From contig NZ_JBBOPI010000001.1 of assembly GCF_038003525.1 (NCBI RefSeq), positions 487,001 to 551,000 on the forward strand: a stretch of DNA of 64,000 bases, written 5' to 3'. The notes below the pieces were generated by a model. It was not told the origin of the DNA, did not search any database, and saw only the letters and a program-made list of their open reading frames with translations. The DNA comes from Solibacillus sp. FSL H8-0538. Its GTDB lineage: Bacteria > Bacillota > Bacilli > Bacillales_A > Planococcaceae. The position numbers and the translations under genes were made by a program. Numbering within the stretch: the first letter of the stretch is position 1; every line of letters starts with the position of its first letter. Positions 45,078-54,237 of this stretch are shown piece by piece.

Positions 45078-45902
45078 ATGGAATCTCTATTAACACAAAC
45101 AAAATGGCGCTTTATCGATCAGTCGATTAGCGCAAAAACAGCATCACCACTTGAATCGTTCGCCATGGACGATACACTTTGCCATCTTGTCGGACAGCAG
45201 CTAGGAAAGCCAACGATTCGCACGTGGGTACATAATGACTCCGTTGTGCTCGGTATTCAAGATCACCGCCTGCCGTATGTTGAGGCAGGAATGAATGAAC
45301 TCTGTGCAAACGGGTATAATCCTATTGTAAGAAATTCAGGAGGCTTAGCGGTTGTTTTGGACAGCGGTGTTCTAAACGTATCAGTGATAGTAAGTGAGCA
45401 GCAGCCTATTAGCATTAACAGGGCATTTGAGGTGATGGTAGAATTTATTAAAGCCATATTTCCTGAACTACAAGATAAAATAGAAGCGTTTGAAATCGTT
45501 GGCTCGTATTGCCCCGGTTCTTATGATTTAAGTATAGGTGGACAAAAATTCGCAGGTATTTCTCAGCGCCGAATGAAAAACGGTGTTGCTGTACAAATTT
45601 ATTTATGTGTTGAAGGAAGCGGAAGTGAACGAGCTGAACTGATTAAGAAATTTTATCAAATAAGTTTGCAAAATGAGCAGACGAAATTTAAATACCCAAC
45701 GATTACACCGCATGTAATGGCATCACTCCAACAACTGACAGGACAACAAATTACAGTAGAAGACGTGAATTTACGTATTCAGCAGCTTCTTTTAGAGTGG
45801 GATGACCAGCTAGAAATCATGCCATTACAGCAAGATGAAGTTGAGCTTTATTCGTACTATTTAACACGAATCTTTAAGCGTAATGAATCACTTCTACGCT
45901 AA
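45078..45902 (+). CDS. lipL: Octanoyl-[GcvH]:protein N-octanoyltransferase LipL
   Basis: A 274-residue BPL/LPL-fold amidotransferase that moves octanoyl from GcvH to E2 subunits in lipoate synthesis. The catalytic Cys is in GSYCPGSYDLS near residue 148, followed by GGQKFAGISQRR with the conserved Lys. VRNSGGLAVVLDSGVLN is the substrate loop. It follows AGGGGGAG-like sequence and has its own strong terminator. It matches YwfL in position. Confidence 0.9.
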   Translation: MESLLTQTKWRFIDQSISAKTASPLESFAMDDTLCHLVGQQLGKPTIRTWVHNDSVVLGIQDHRLPYVEAGMNELCANGYNPIVRNSGGLAVVLDSGVLNVSVIVSEQQPISINRAFEVMVEFIKAIFPELQDKIEAFEIVGSYCPGSYDLSIGGQKFAGISQRRMKNGVAVQIYLCVEGSGSERAELIKKFYQISLQNEQTKFKYPTITPHVMASLQQLTGQQITVEDVNLRIQQLLLEWDDQLEIMPLQQDEVELYSYYLTRIFKRNESLLR

Positions 45903-45908
45903 AATTGT

Positions 45909-45957
45909 AAACTCTTGATAATTTCTTTTGAAATGAGAAATTATCAAGAGTTTTTTT
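45909..45957 (+). terminator. Terminator of lipL
   Basis: AAACTCTTGATAATTTC pairs with GAAATTATCAAGAGTTT, then T7. Confidence 0.93.
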
Positions 45958-45984
45958 GATGTAAAAAATATTTCAAGGTTTATA

Positions 45985-46013
45985 TTGAAATAAGAAAATA
46001 ATTTTCATATAAT
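45985..46013 (+). promoter_or_regulatory. Sigma-A promoter of gntP
   Basis: TTGAAA, exactly 17 bp, TATAAT. The spacer contains an inverted repeat TGAAAT...ATTTTCA that could be the operator of the RpiR-type regulator encoded at 47562. Confidence 0.8.
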
Positions 46014-46014
46014 G

Positions 46015-46028
46015 TGAAAGTGCTTACA
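46015..46028. promoter_or_regulatory. cre (CcpA) site at the gntP start of transcription
   Basis: TGAAAGTGCTTACA fits the consensus TGWNANCGNTNWCA with one mismatch and lies just after the -10 box, a repressing position. Confidence 0.65.
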
Positions 46029-46043
46029 TTTCGATAAGCATTA

Positions 46044-46090
46044 GACAGACACATCTCGCTTCAAAATAGGGCAAGATGATGTCCTTATTA
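46044..46090. repeat. Dispersed repeat A7 (inverted, hairpin 2 only)
   Basis: AGACAGACACATCTCGCTTC...GGGCAAGATGATGTCCTTAT is hairpin 2 of family A in reverse orientation. It is the only copy not directly behind a terminator and lies in the gntP leader, up to 20 bp before the start codon. Confidence 0.8.
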
Positions 46091-46110
46091 TGTGGTTAAG
46101 GGGGCGCAAA

Positions 46111-47442
46111 GTGGACGCTTATTTATTAATTATTACGTTGTTATCAATCGTACTCGTTATTGTAGGGGTATCGGTTTTTAAATGGCATGCTTTTATTAGT
46201 TTACTCATGGCTAGCTTATTTTTAGCCATTTTCTCTGGCATGAACTTTACGGAAATTGTTGCGGCTTATGAAACAGGTGTTGGCGGTCAGCTCGGACACT
46301 TAATTGGAATTTTAGCTTTAGGAACAATTTTAGGTAAGCTTTTAGCGGAGTCTGGTGCAGGTCTTCAAATTGCAAACTTCTTTATTAAAGTATTTGGTGA
46401 GAAGAAACTTCCGTGGGCAATGTTTGCTTCAGGTTTTATTATCGGGATACCGGTATTCTTTGAAGTCGGGATTTTAATTCTGTTACCATTAATCATTTCA
46501 ATTCAACAATCAACGAAGAAAAATATTTTATTAATCGGGTTACCAGCCATTGCTGGTTTATCCATCGTACACGGTTTAGTTCCACCGCATCCAGGTGCTG
46601 TTGCAGCCATTGGAATTTACGGTGCAAACCTTGGTACAGTATTACTTTACTCATTAATCATCGCGATTCCAACAGGGATCATTGGTGGACCGCTATTTGC
46701 GAAATTTATCTCAAAACGTGTAAAACCACAAGGTGAGCCTGAATTGCTTCAAGCAGGCGAACGTCCAGAAGGAATTACATTACCAAGCGTATTTTTATCA
46801 TTCTTCTCAATCTTGTTACCAGTTGTGTTAATGGTACTTGGCACAATCGCAGGAACTATTACGAGTAATGAAACAGCACAAGGCGTACTTGGATTTATCG
46901 GAAGTCCGCTAATTTCATTATTAATCTCTGTATTCTTTGGAACATATGTTTTAGGTTATATGCGTGGACGTGACCGCAAAACGATTAAGAAGTTTATTGA
47001 AGAATGTTTATTACCAGTCGGTTCAATTGCACTTATTATCGGAGCGGGATCAGGCTTTAAACAAATTTTAATCGAATCAGGTGTCGGTACGATGATTGGG
47101 GAAATGGCACAGGACATGTCATTATCGCCACTTGTACTAGCGTTCATTATCGCGGGTCTTATCCGTATCGCAACGGGTTCGGCAACAGTAGCATTAACAA
47201 CAGCTGCAGGTATCGTAGCGCCAATTATTGAATCAATGAGCGGTGTAAACTTAGAATTACTTGTTATTGTAACGGGTGCGGGTTCATTAATGTTCTCTCA
47301 CGTAAATGATGCCGGCTTCTGGATGGTAAAAGAATATTTAGGTCTAACTATTGAAGAAACGTTTAAAACATGGACGGTTCTTGAAACAATTCTATCATTC
47401 GTAGCATGTGCTTGCGCGCTTGCGTTAGACGCGTTCCTATAA
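46111..47442 (+). CDS. gntP: Gluconate:H+ symporter, GntP family
   Basis: A 443-residue permease with about twelve helices. Family motifs are GQLGHLIGILALGTILGKLL near residue 55, LPAIAGLSIVHGLVPPHPG near 145, and RIATGSATVALTTAAGIVAP near 365. It takes up gluconate. The start is GTG 46111, six bases after AAGGGGG; the longer frame begins in repeat A7. It is grouped with an RpiR regulator, 6PGDH and gluconokinase genes. Confidence 0.93.
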   Translation: MDAYLLIITLLSIVLVIVGVSVFKWHAFISLLMASLFLAIFSGMNFTEIVAAYETGVGGQLGHLIGILALGTILGKLLAESGAGLQIANFFIKVFGEKKLPWAMFASGFIIGIPVFFEVGILILLPLIISIQQSTKKNILLIGLPAIAGLSIVHGLVPPHPGAVAAIGIYGANLGTVLLYSLIIAIPTGIIGGPLFAKFISKRVKPQGEPELLQAGERPEGITLPSVFLSFFSILLPVVLMVLGTIAGTITSNETAQGVLGFIGSPLISLLISVFFGTYVLGYMRGRDRKTIKKFIEECLLPVGSIALIIGAGSGFKQILIESGVGTMIGEMAQDMSLSPLVLAFIIAGLIRIATGSATVALTTAAGIVAPIIESMSGVNLELLVIVTGAGSLMFSHVNDAGFWMVKEYLGLTIEETFKTWTVLETILSFVACACALALDAFL

Positions 47443-47520
47443 AAAAGCGTATTCGTGTCCGTTTACACCGGACAAGCGCTACGAACTCTTTGCGAGCGGG
47501 AGAATGCCGAGACATAAAAA

Positions 47521-47552
47521 AAACTAATCCTACTTAATCGTAGGATTAGTTT
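47521..47552. terminator. Bidirectional terminator between gntP and the regulator gene
   Basis: AAACTAATCCTAC pairs perfectly with GTAGGATTAGTTT between convergent genes. Confidence 0.88.
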
Positions 47553-47561
47553 CTTCCGTTA

Positions 47562-48407
47562 TTAGATTCGTGTTTGAGAAATCGCTTTACGCATTTTTTC
47601 AAGTGCATGTTTCCCCTTATCTTTATGCAGCACCATAATATTCACGTACAGTGCATCAACTATGCTGAGCTGCGCAATCCGTGATGATAATGCCTCAGAG
47701 CGGTATTCGGTTTCCTCCGAAGTAGTGAAAAGTGCGATATCTGATTTTTGTGCAATAGCCGATTTAGGGAAGGCAGTAATGGAAATTGATTTTGCCCCGT
47801 TCTCTTGAACCGTTTTTAAAATGTTGATCGTATCTTTATTCGCGCCTGAATGTGAAAAAATGACAGCAACATCCTCTTCAGTTAGTTGGGATGCCGCCAT
47901 TAGCTGGAAATGGGAATCGATAAAGGCGAATGATGGAATGCCTGTACGTAAAAATTTATGGTAACCATCCATCGCGATTACCGAGGAGCCACCAGTACCG
48001 AAAAAGTGGATTTGCCGTGCATTGCTTAACAGCTTCACCGCTTCTTTCATCGCAGAAGCCTCAATAATATGTAACGTGTTTTCAAGCGTTTGAATATTCG
48101 ACTTGAAAATCTTTTGTGTAATCGCAAGCTCGTCATCTAGTTCAGAAATTTCCTCGTGAATTTGCTGGATTGGTGTGACCGTGTCTGTTGCGAGTGCAAT
48201 TTTAAAATCTTGAAAGCCGTTAAAACCGATACGTTTACAAAAACGGAACACTGTGGCATCAGCCATCGCTAAATTTTCAGCTACTTCACTAATTGTAGCG
48301 TGAATAATATTTTTTGGATTTTCGATTATATAATCTGCAATCTTCTTCTCTTTTTCACTAAGACGTGCATACAAAGATTGGATTTTGCGAATCGTATTTT
48401 GAGTCAT
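47562..48407 (-). CDS. MurR/RpiR-family transcriptional regulator of the gluconate genes
   Basis: A 281-residue regulator with an N-terminal HTH_6 domain (LSEKEKKIADYIIENP, VAENLAMADATVFRFCKRIG) and a C-terminal SIS sugar-phosphate domain (FGTGGSSVIAMDGYHKFLR, VIFSHSGANKDTINIL). It probably senses a sugar phosphate such as 6-phosphogluconate and controls gntP, gnd and gntK around it. B. subtilis uses a GntR-family repressor instead, so this is an alternative control. Confidence 0.88.
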   Translation of the reverse strand: MTQNTIRKIQSLYARLSEKEKKIADYIIENPKNIIHATISEVAENLAMADATVFRFCKRIGFNGFQDFKIALATDTVTPIQQIHEEISELDDELAITQKIFKSNIQTLENTLHIIEASAMKEAVKLLSNARQIHFFGTGGSSVIAMDGYHKFLRTGIPSFAFIDSHFQLMAASQLTEEDVAVIFSHSGANKDTINILKTVQENGAKSISITAFPKSAIAQKSDIALFTTSEETEYRSEALSSRIAQLSIVDALYVNIMVLHKDKGKHALEKMRKAISQTRI

Positions 48408-48512
48408 AGAAAGGCTCCTTCAACATCAATTAGTAACTGTAGTATAGCATACACAAAAGCGTTTCATAGCGTTCTTTAAAACACCGAAATAATAGAAAGT
48501 AGGCGGACATTT

Positions 48513-49409
48513 ATGCAAGTTGGTTTAGTTGGATTAGGAAAAATGGGCTTTAACTTAGGGTTAAATTTAATGGATCATAACTACGAGGTGCAGGCGTTTG
48601 ATATTAACGAAGCAGCTGTAAAAGAATTCGAAGCAAAAGGAGGCAAAACATATACTTCAATTGAGGAATTAGTTGCTAGTATGGCTACTCCACGCGTACT
48701 TTGGTTAATGGTTCCAGCGGGTGAAATTACGAAAGAAACAGTAGCGAAAGTCGCACCTTTACTTGAAGCAGGCGATATTTTAATTGATGGCGGGAACTCT
48801 CATTATAAAGAATCCACAGCATTTGCAGCTGAGCTTGCTAAACAAGGCATTCACTTTATGGACGTTGGTACAAGTGGTGGAACAGAAGGCGCTCGTCACG
48901 GTGCATGTATGATGATCGGTGGACCGAAAGAAGCGTTTGACCATATTGAACCATTTATTAAAGATATTTGTGTGGATAAAGGCTATGTGTATGCTGGTGC
49001 AGCAGGTAGCGGTCATTTCCTGAAAATGATTCACAATGGGATTGAATATGGCATGATGCAAGCAATTGCAGAAGGCTTTGAAGTATTAGAAAAAAGCCCG
49101 TTTGATTTCAACTACGAGCAAGTAGCGCAAGTGTGGAATAACGGTTCAGTTATCCGTTCTTGGTTAATGGAATTAACACAAAATGCGTTTTCAAAAGATG
49201 CAAAATTAGACGGCATCCGCGGTGTTATGAACTCATCTGGTGAAGGGAAATGGACTGTTGAAACAGCGCTTGAACTACAAGCACCAGTACCAGTTACTAC
49301 ACTTGCACTAATGATGCGTTACCGTTCTCAAGAAGACGATACATTCACTGGAAAAGTTGTTGCAGCACTACGCAATGAATTCGGTGGCCACGCAGTCGTA
49401 AAAAAATAA
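48513..49409 (+). CDS. 6-phosphogluconate dehydrogenase (decarboxylating), short type
   Basis: A 298-residue enzyme, the short form seen in GntZ/YqeC-type proteins, versus about 470 residues for the classical form. It has GLVGLGKMGFNLGLNLM, GTSGGTEGARHGACMMIGG near residue 120, and KMIHNGIEYGMMQAIAEG near 170 (catalytic Lys). It oxidises 6-phosphogluconate to ribulose 5-phosphate, probably with NAD. It is diverged from the rpiR gene and followed by a strong terminator. Confidence 0.93.
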   Translation: MQVGLVGLGKMGFNLGLNLMDHNYEVQAFDINEAAVKEFEAKGGKTYTSIEELVASMATPRVLWLMVPAGEITKETVAKVAPLLEAGDILIDGGNSHYKESTAFAAELAKQGIHFMDVGTSGGTEGARHGACMMIGGPKEAFDHIEPFIKDICVDKGYVYAGAAGSGHFLKMIHNGIEYGMMQAIAEGFEVLEKSPFDFNYEQVAQVWNNGSVIRSWLMELTQNAFSKDAKLDGIRGVMNSSGEGKWTVETALELQAPVPVTTLALMMRYRSQEDDTFTGKVVAALRNEFGGHAVVKK

Positions 49410-49412
49410 CTA

Positions 49413-49460
49413 AAAAAAGGCTGTTTTTCGGAATTAGATTTCCGGAAAACAGCCTTTTTA
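49413..49460 (+). terminator. Terminator of the 6PGDH gene
   Basis: AAAAAGGCTGTTTT...TTCCGGAAAACAGCCTTTTT. Confidence 0.9.
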
Positions 49461-49504
49461 ATGGGTGGGGAGTAGGAAGCTAGCTGGACGAATTCTGGTC
49501 GAGC

Positions 49505-49575
49505 CTCATCAGTATTGCGGCCAAAGTCGCCAGTATTCCAGTCAAAGTCGCCAGTATTCCAGTCAAACTAGCCAG
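49505..49575. repeat. Short tandem array related to the 41-bp repeat
   Basis: About three and a half copies of a 21-bp unit, AAGTCGCCAGTATTCCAGTC plus A. The GTCGCCAGTATT core is identical to the core of the large array at 32000-32606. This array too lies between convergent genes (6PGDH and gluconokinase). Confidence 0.9.
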
Positions 49576-49607
49576 TATCCCATAGCTCAACAACGTCACG
49601 TCACACT

Positions 49608-51146
49608 CTATTTCACCCATTTATTTTGGAATTCAACGATAGGCTCATATTCTTCATTAAATTTGCGAGATAAACGAATGTAAATTGGGGCAAGTTCATT
49701 ATAAATTTCAACATGCTCTTCAATTGGCTCGTGATGATGCGTGGAACCTACCCATTCAGAAATAATAGAGAAGTCTTCAATTTCTCCGATAGCATAAAGT
49801 CCAAGGACAACTGCACCAAGGCATGAACTTTCATAGCTTTCTGGCACCGTTACAGGCTGATTGAAAATATCCGCCATCATTTGACGCCATAAATCAGAAC
49901 GCGCAAAGCCGCCTGTTGCTTGGATTTTCTGTGGAATACCAATCATTTCCTCAAGCGCTAATAGCACAGTGTACAAATTGAAAATAACCCCTTCAAGTAC
50001 AGCACGAATCATATGCTCGCGCTTATGATGCAAGCCAAGTCCGAAGAAAGAACCACGCGCATTTGCATTCCATAGCGGCGCACGTTCTCCTGCTAAATAC
50101 GGATGGAATAATAGACCGTCCGCACCTGGTTGAACGCGTTCAGCAATTTTTGTTAATACCGTATAAGCGTCAATGCCAAGACGTTTTGCCGTTTCTACTT
50201 CTGCAGACGCAAGCTCATCGCGTACCCAGCGGAACGTCATGCCACCGTTATTCACAGGTCCGCCAATTACCCAGTGCTCATCTGTTAATACGTAACAAAA
50301 AATACGTCCTTTTGAATCTGTTGAAGGTTTATTCGTTACTGTACGAATAGCTCCGCTTGTACCGATTGTTACAGCCACAACACCCGGGTCAATGGCATTT
50401 ACACCTAAATTTGATAGTACGCCATCATTGGCACCGATAATAAAACGAGTAGTAGGAGCAATGTTTAGTTCTGCTGCAATCTCCTCATGTAAGTTTGTAA
50501 TCACTTCCGTCGTTGGCACAAGTGTAGAAAGGTGATCTTTCGAAATACCCGCAACCTCAAGTGCCTCCGCGTCCCAGTCTTTCGTAAATAAATTAAACAT
50601 CCCGGTTGCAGATGCAATCGAATGATCAACTAGGAAGCGACCAAAAAATTGATAAAAAACATATTCTTTAATACCGATAAATTTTGAAGTGGCATTAAAT
50701 AACTCTTGTTTGTCATGACGAATCCATGTGATTTTTGCTAGTGGTGACATCGGATGAATCGGCGTCCCTGTGCGTAAATAAATTTCATGGCCGTTCAACT
50801 CAGACTTTATTTTATTTGCCCACTTTGTCGCACGGCTATCCGCCCATGTAATACAATTTGACAACGGTTTGCCCCTTTCATCAACAGCAATGACACTATG
50901 CATCGCTGCGCTAAAAGAGATAAATTGCAATTCATGTTCCAGCTCGTAAGAAACTGCCTCGCGAATCGAATGTTTTACTGCTGCGTAAATCTCATCTGGA
51001 TTCTGTTCGGCAACAGATGGAATGGGACTATAAAGTGGATATTCACAGCGACCAACATGTAACACTTGCCCTTGATCGTTGTATAATACGGCTTTTGTCC
51101 CAGTTGTGCCAATATCGACACCTAAATAGGTAGAAATTTTGCTCAT
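49608..51146 (-). CDS. gntK: Gluconokinase (FGGY family)
   Basis: A 512-residue FGGY kinase with the ATP-binding GVDIGTTGTKAVLYND at the N-terminus, TWADSRATKWA near residue 78, GANDGVLSNLGVNAIDPG near 240, and the C-terminal GGFARSDLWRQMMADIFNQPV. It phosphorylates gluconate to 6-phosphogluconate, feeding the 6PGDH encoded next door. The start at 51146 lies 8 bp after AAAGGA. Confidence 0.92.
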   Translation of the reverse strand: MSKISTYLGVDIGTTGTKAVLYNDQGQVLHVGRCEYPLYSPIPSVAEQNPDEIYAAVKHSIREAVSYELEHELQFISFSAAMHSVIAVDERGKPLSNCITWADSRATKWANKIKSELNGHEIYLRTGTPIHPMSPLAKITWIRHDKQELFNATSKFIGIKEYVFYQFFGRFLVDHSIASATGMFNLFTKDWDAEALEVAGISKDHLSTLVPTTEVITNLHEEIAAELNIAPTTRFIIGANDGVLSNLGVNAIDPGVVAVTIGTSGAIRTVTNKPSTDSKGRIFCYVLTDEHWVIGGPVNNGGMTFRWVRDELASAEVETAKRLGIDAYTVLTKIAERVQPGADGLLFHPYLAGERAPLWNANARGSFFGLGLHHKREHMIRAVLEGVIFNLYTVLLALEEMIGIPQKIQATGGFARSDLWRQMMADIFNQPVTVPESYESSCLGAVVLGLYAIGEIEDFSIISEWVGSTHHHEPIEEHVEIYNELAPIYIRLSRKFNEEYEPIVEFQNKWVK

Positions 51147-51244
51147 ACTCAAAGTCCTTTCGTATATAAATATATTTTCATAAGTATATTATAGTTTTGA
51201 AATAAATTTTCTTCTCTTTTATTTTACTTAATAATAGGGAAGTA

Positions 51245-51258
51245 TGAAAGCATTTTCA
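51245..51258. promoter_or_regulatory. cre (CcpA) site upstream of gntK
   Basis: TGAAAGCATTTTCA fits TGNAARCGNWWWCA with one mismatch and is nearly palindromic. It lies about 100 bp before the gntK start and just past the rsfA-like stop. Confidence 0.6.
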
Positions 51259-51286
51259 TAACGAAAAAAAATAAAAAAACGAAGTG

Positions 51287-51934
51287 CTACATATGCACTT
51301 CGTCGGACTCACTAGAATGAGTGGATGCTATAAGGTTCCCATTCTTCTCCATTTTAAACATAGGGGCAACTCGTTCTTCATCTGTTTCAAGCGTAACGAG
51401 TCTGCGTGCACGGTTCATAATCGAAACGAATTGCTCGTAGTCTTCTTTTATCTCTTTATTTTCCCTTTGTAACTTTTCGAGCTGCTTTTCAAGTTCGTTT
51501 TTCTTGTCTGTTACGATGCTTGCAACTTGCTTCCATTTTAGTGCTTCATGTTCCGCGGTATGAGTATGTTGCAAACGCACTAAATATGCAATAACGATAT
51601 CTAATGACAATGCAGATAATGGGATTGATTTCGTTTCCTCTTCGGAATTAGAAGGGAGTAAGTATAGGTGATTCACACGGCGTTTTGGAGAGACACCTAG
51701 CACTCTCATTCTTTCTTTTCTCTCTTTTTTTGCTAAAGCAAGCTCGTTTTCATAGATGCGACGAACGACGGCATTCCAGCGAAAGCCACATGCAGCTGCT
51801 GTACGATTGAGAGTGTCTCCGGCTTCCTCAAATGCATTTAATTGCGTACTACCTTCTTTAACATGACGTAGTACGGCTTCGGCTAACAATTCATCATTTT
51901 CTTTCATCCAAGCGTCCTGTCTAATTTTTACCAA
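51287..51934 (-). CDS. RsfA-family prespore-specific transcriptional regulator
   Basis: A 215-residue protein with an N-terminal Myb/SANT-like HTH (RQDAWMKENDELLAEAVL...ACGFRWNAVVRRIYE) and a C-terminal coiled coil (about residues 140-175). This is the RsfA architecture; in B. subtilis RsfA fine-tunes sigma-F/sigma-G genes in the forespore and lies in the ywf region. The start is TTG 51932-51934 after AGGAGG. Confidence 0.85.
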   Translation of the reverse strand: MVKIRQDAWMKENDELLAEAVLRHVKEGSTQLNAFEEAGDTLNRTAAACGFRWNAVVRRIYENELALAKKERKERMRVLGVSPKRRVNHLYLLPSNSEEETKSIPLSALSLDIVIAYLVRLQHTHTAEHEALKWKQVASIVTDKKNELEKQLEKLQRENKEIKEDYEQFVSIMNRARRLVTLETDEERVAPMFKMEKNGNLIASTHSSESDEVHM

Positions 51935-52177
51935 TGTGTAAACCTCCTGACATGTTCATAGTTTTGTTGTTCAAAATCTATCATGTCCATCTATATCCAT
52001 AATTATTCATTCTTTGTGACAGAACATTAGAGAAAGATATAAATTCAATTAAGACCTTTGACGGAGATAGTCTGTTATTGCTTGAAGGAAGGACGTATTT
52101 TACGCTACAATAGCTGATAGGTTAAAACTTATGACACAATAATGTATGTAAATTAAAAGAGAAAGGGTGTTGACACA

Positions 52178-52405
52178 ATGGCAAACGAATTCCGAGTTTG
52201 CGATGAATGTCAGGCCGTTAATTTAAAAACGTTAATTCCCAAATTAAAAGAGATTGATCCAGAAGCGACGATTGAAATTGGCTGTCATTCATACTGCGGT
52301 CCAGGCCGTAAAAAAACATTTACATTCGTAAATAGCAGACCAGTAGCTGCATTAACTGAAGATGAGTTAATGGAAAAGGTATTGGCAAAACTAAAAAAGC
52401 AATAA
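52178..52405 (+). CDS. DUF1450 family protein
   Basis: A 75-residue protein with VCDECQAVN near the N-terminus and [19 protein letters not shown] in the middle, so four cysteines in a ferredoxin/thioredoxin-like small fold of the DUF1450 (YuzB-like) family. It may bind metal or an Fe-S cluster; no role is known. It has its own terminator at 52410-52444. Confidence 0.82.
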   Translation: MANEFRVCDECQAVNLKTLIPKLKEIDPEATIEIGCHSYCGPGRKKTFTFVNSRPVAALTEDELMEKVLAKLKKQ

Positions 52406-52409
52406 TGTA

Positions 52410-52444
52410 AAACTACCTTCACCTATTAGTGTTGGTAGTTTTTG
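52410..52444 (+). terminator. Terminator of the DUF1450 gene
   Basis: AAACTACC pairs with GGTAGTTT, then TTTTT. Confidence 0.75.
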
Positions 52445-52520
52445 TTTTATTAATCCGTGTAAACACCCGCATTGTCACATATAATTGAAAGAAAGAACAA
52501 TTGGGAGGTAGGCAATTGTG

Positions 52521-53816
52521 ATGAACTATGCAAATGCAAAATTACAAGAAGAAAAAGTATTTAAAGATCCTGTCCACCGCTATGTTCATGTGCGCGATCA
52601 AGCCATTTGGGATTTAGTCGGGACACGAGAATTTCAACGCTTACGCCGCATTCGCCAACTAGGCACTACATATTTAGTCTTTCACGGAGCTGAGCATAGC
52701 CGCTTTAATCATTCGCTCGGCGTTTATGAAATCGTGCGCCGAATTATCGATGATGTATTCAAAGGGCGTCCTGAATGGGATGAGGGGGAACGTTTACTCG
52801 TATTATGTGCGGCTCTTTTACATGATTTAGGTCACGGTCCATTTTCCCATGCGTTTGAAAATGTTTTTGAAACAGATCACGAGCAATTTACGCGTGAAAT
52901 TTTACTAGGTGATACCGAAGTGAATGAAGTGTTGCGCCGAGTAGCTGTTGATTTTCCGGAAAAAGTAGCTCAAGTAATTGAGAAGACATATCCGAATGAA
53001 CTCGTTGTCAGCTTAATATCTAGTCAAATTGACGCCGACCGCATGGATTACCTACAGCGCGATGCTTATTATACAGGGGTTAGCTACGGCCACTTTGATA
53101 TGGAGCGTATTATGCGCGTCATGCGTCCACGTGCGAACGGCGTTGTCATAAAGGAAAGCGGGATGCATGCAGTAGAAGATTACATTATGTCTCGCTATCA
53201 AATGTATTTGCAAATCTACTTCCACCCGGTGTCACGTAGCGCAGAGGTCGTGCTCAATAATATTTTAAAACGAGTAAAGCAGCTGCGTGCGGAAGGCTAC
53301 TGGTTTAAGTATGATCCGCAGCACTTTTTACCTTTTTTCGAAGGAATGGTTACATTAGAGGATTATTTAGCATTAGATGAAAGCATCATGCTGACATACT
53401 TCCAATTTTGGATGAAGGAGGACGACGCTATTTTAAGTGATTTAAGTCGTCGCTTCGTCAACCGCAAGTTATTTCAATATGTGAATTTTGATCCGCATGA
53501 GCGTAGGGAGGATTTTGAAGAACTACAGCGGTTATTTACGGAGGTAGGACTTGATCCGAATTACTATTTAGTACATGACTCAACGTCTGATTTGCCATAT
53601 GATTTCTACAAACCGGGTCATGAAAGCACGAAGCGGCCTATCTTCCTACTAATGTCAGATGGGCAGCTGTGCGAGCTTTCCGAGAAATCACTAATCGTGG
53701 AATCAATTGCTGGGCGCATTAAAGTAGATCATAAAATTTACTTTCCTGAAGAGTTATTAAGCGATTCGAGCATTTCACAATCGCTGATAACGAAAGTAAA
53801 AAAACTGTTACTTTAA
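52521..53816 (+). CDS. ywfO: HD-domain phosphohydrolase YwfO
   Basis: A 431-residue HD protein of the SAMHD1/dGTPase type. The metal residues lie in GAEHSRFNHSLGVYE (His) and LLHDLGHGPFSHAFE (His-Asp) near residues 55-110, with the last Asp in SSQIDADRMDYLQRDAYYTG. It is probably a dNTP or NTP triphosphohydrolase. ATG 52521 is chosen after GGGAGGTAGG; a GTG directly before it is possible. Confidence 0.88.
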   Translation: MNYANAKLQEEKVFKDPVHRYVHVRDQAIWDLVGTREFQRLRRIRQLGTTYLVFHGAEHSRFNHSLGVYEIVRRIIDDVFKGRPEWDEGERLLVLCAALLHDLGHGPFSHAFENVFETDHEQFTREILLGDTEVNEVLRRVAVDFPEKVAQVIEKTYPNELVVSLISSQIDADRMDYLQRDAYYTGVSYGHFDMERIMRVMRPRANGVVIKESGMHAVEDYIMSRYQMYLQIYFHPVSRSAEVVLNNILKRVKQLRAEGYWFKYDPQHFLPFFEGMVTLEDYLALDESIMLTYFQFWMKEDDAILSDLSRRFVNRKLFQYVNFDPHERREDFEELQRLFTEVGLDPNYYLVHDSTSDLPYDFYKPGHESTKRPIFLLMSDGQLCELSEKSLIVESIAGRIKVDHKIYFPEELLSDSSISQSLITKVKKLLL

Positions 53817-53886
53817 TAAAAAATTCACTAAAACATCTTGTTGATGAATTTCATAAATCATTAATTAGGAATAATTTACATTTTTT

Positions 53887-53924
53887 TGGCTCATCACCAA
53901 AAGTCGGGGATGAGCCATTTTTTT
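53887..53924 (+). terminator. Terminator of ywfO
   Basis: TGGCTCATC pairs with GATGAGCCA, then T7. Confidence 0.88.
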
Positions 53925-53948
53925 GCAAAAAAGACATTCTGTATATAG

Positions 53949-53978
53949 AAAAAGAGAACCCGCAGTTGGATTCTCTCT
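53949..53978 (-). terminator. Terminator of the tautomerase gene
   Basis: Minus strand AGAGAATCC pairs with GGGTTCTCT, then TTTT. Confidence 0.7.
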
Positions 53979-53986
53979 ATGTAAGA

Positions 53987-54172
53987 TTATTTATCACTAT
54001 AACGTACGCCGGCAGTTGCGTAATGAGCTTTCGCCATTTCTTCAATGATAATTGATACATTTTCTACTGGTGCATTGACCGTTTTTGACACAGCTGCAGT
54101 AACTTCTTCAACTAGGGCACGCTTTTGCTCGTCTGTGCGGCCTTCAATCATTTTAATTGTAACGATGGGCAT
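53987..54172 (-). CDS. 4-oxalocrotonate tautomerase family protein
   Basis: A 61-residue 4-OT protein. After removal of Met the catalytic Pro-1 is exposed (MPIVTIKMIEGRTDEQK). It matches the YwhB-type proteins of Bacillus in size and place, next to ywhD. It is a hexameric keto-enol tautomerase of unknown natural substrate. The ATG follows AGGAGGCGA. Confidence 0.92.
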   Translation of the reverse strand: MPIVTIKMIEGRTDEQKRALVEEVTAAVSKTVNAPVENVSIIIEEMAKAHYATAGVRYSDK

Positions 54173-54237
54173 AATATCGCCTCCTAAGTGGAATATAGTG
54201 TATATTATTAATAATAGCGTAATTGGAGGTATTTACA

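Noticed and set aside
48440-48480. cre site upstream of the 6PGDH gene (ACAAAAGCGTTTCA)
   Set aside because: Aligning the central CG leaves the arm one base short, and the mismatches are too many to call it.
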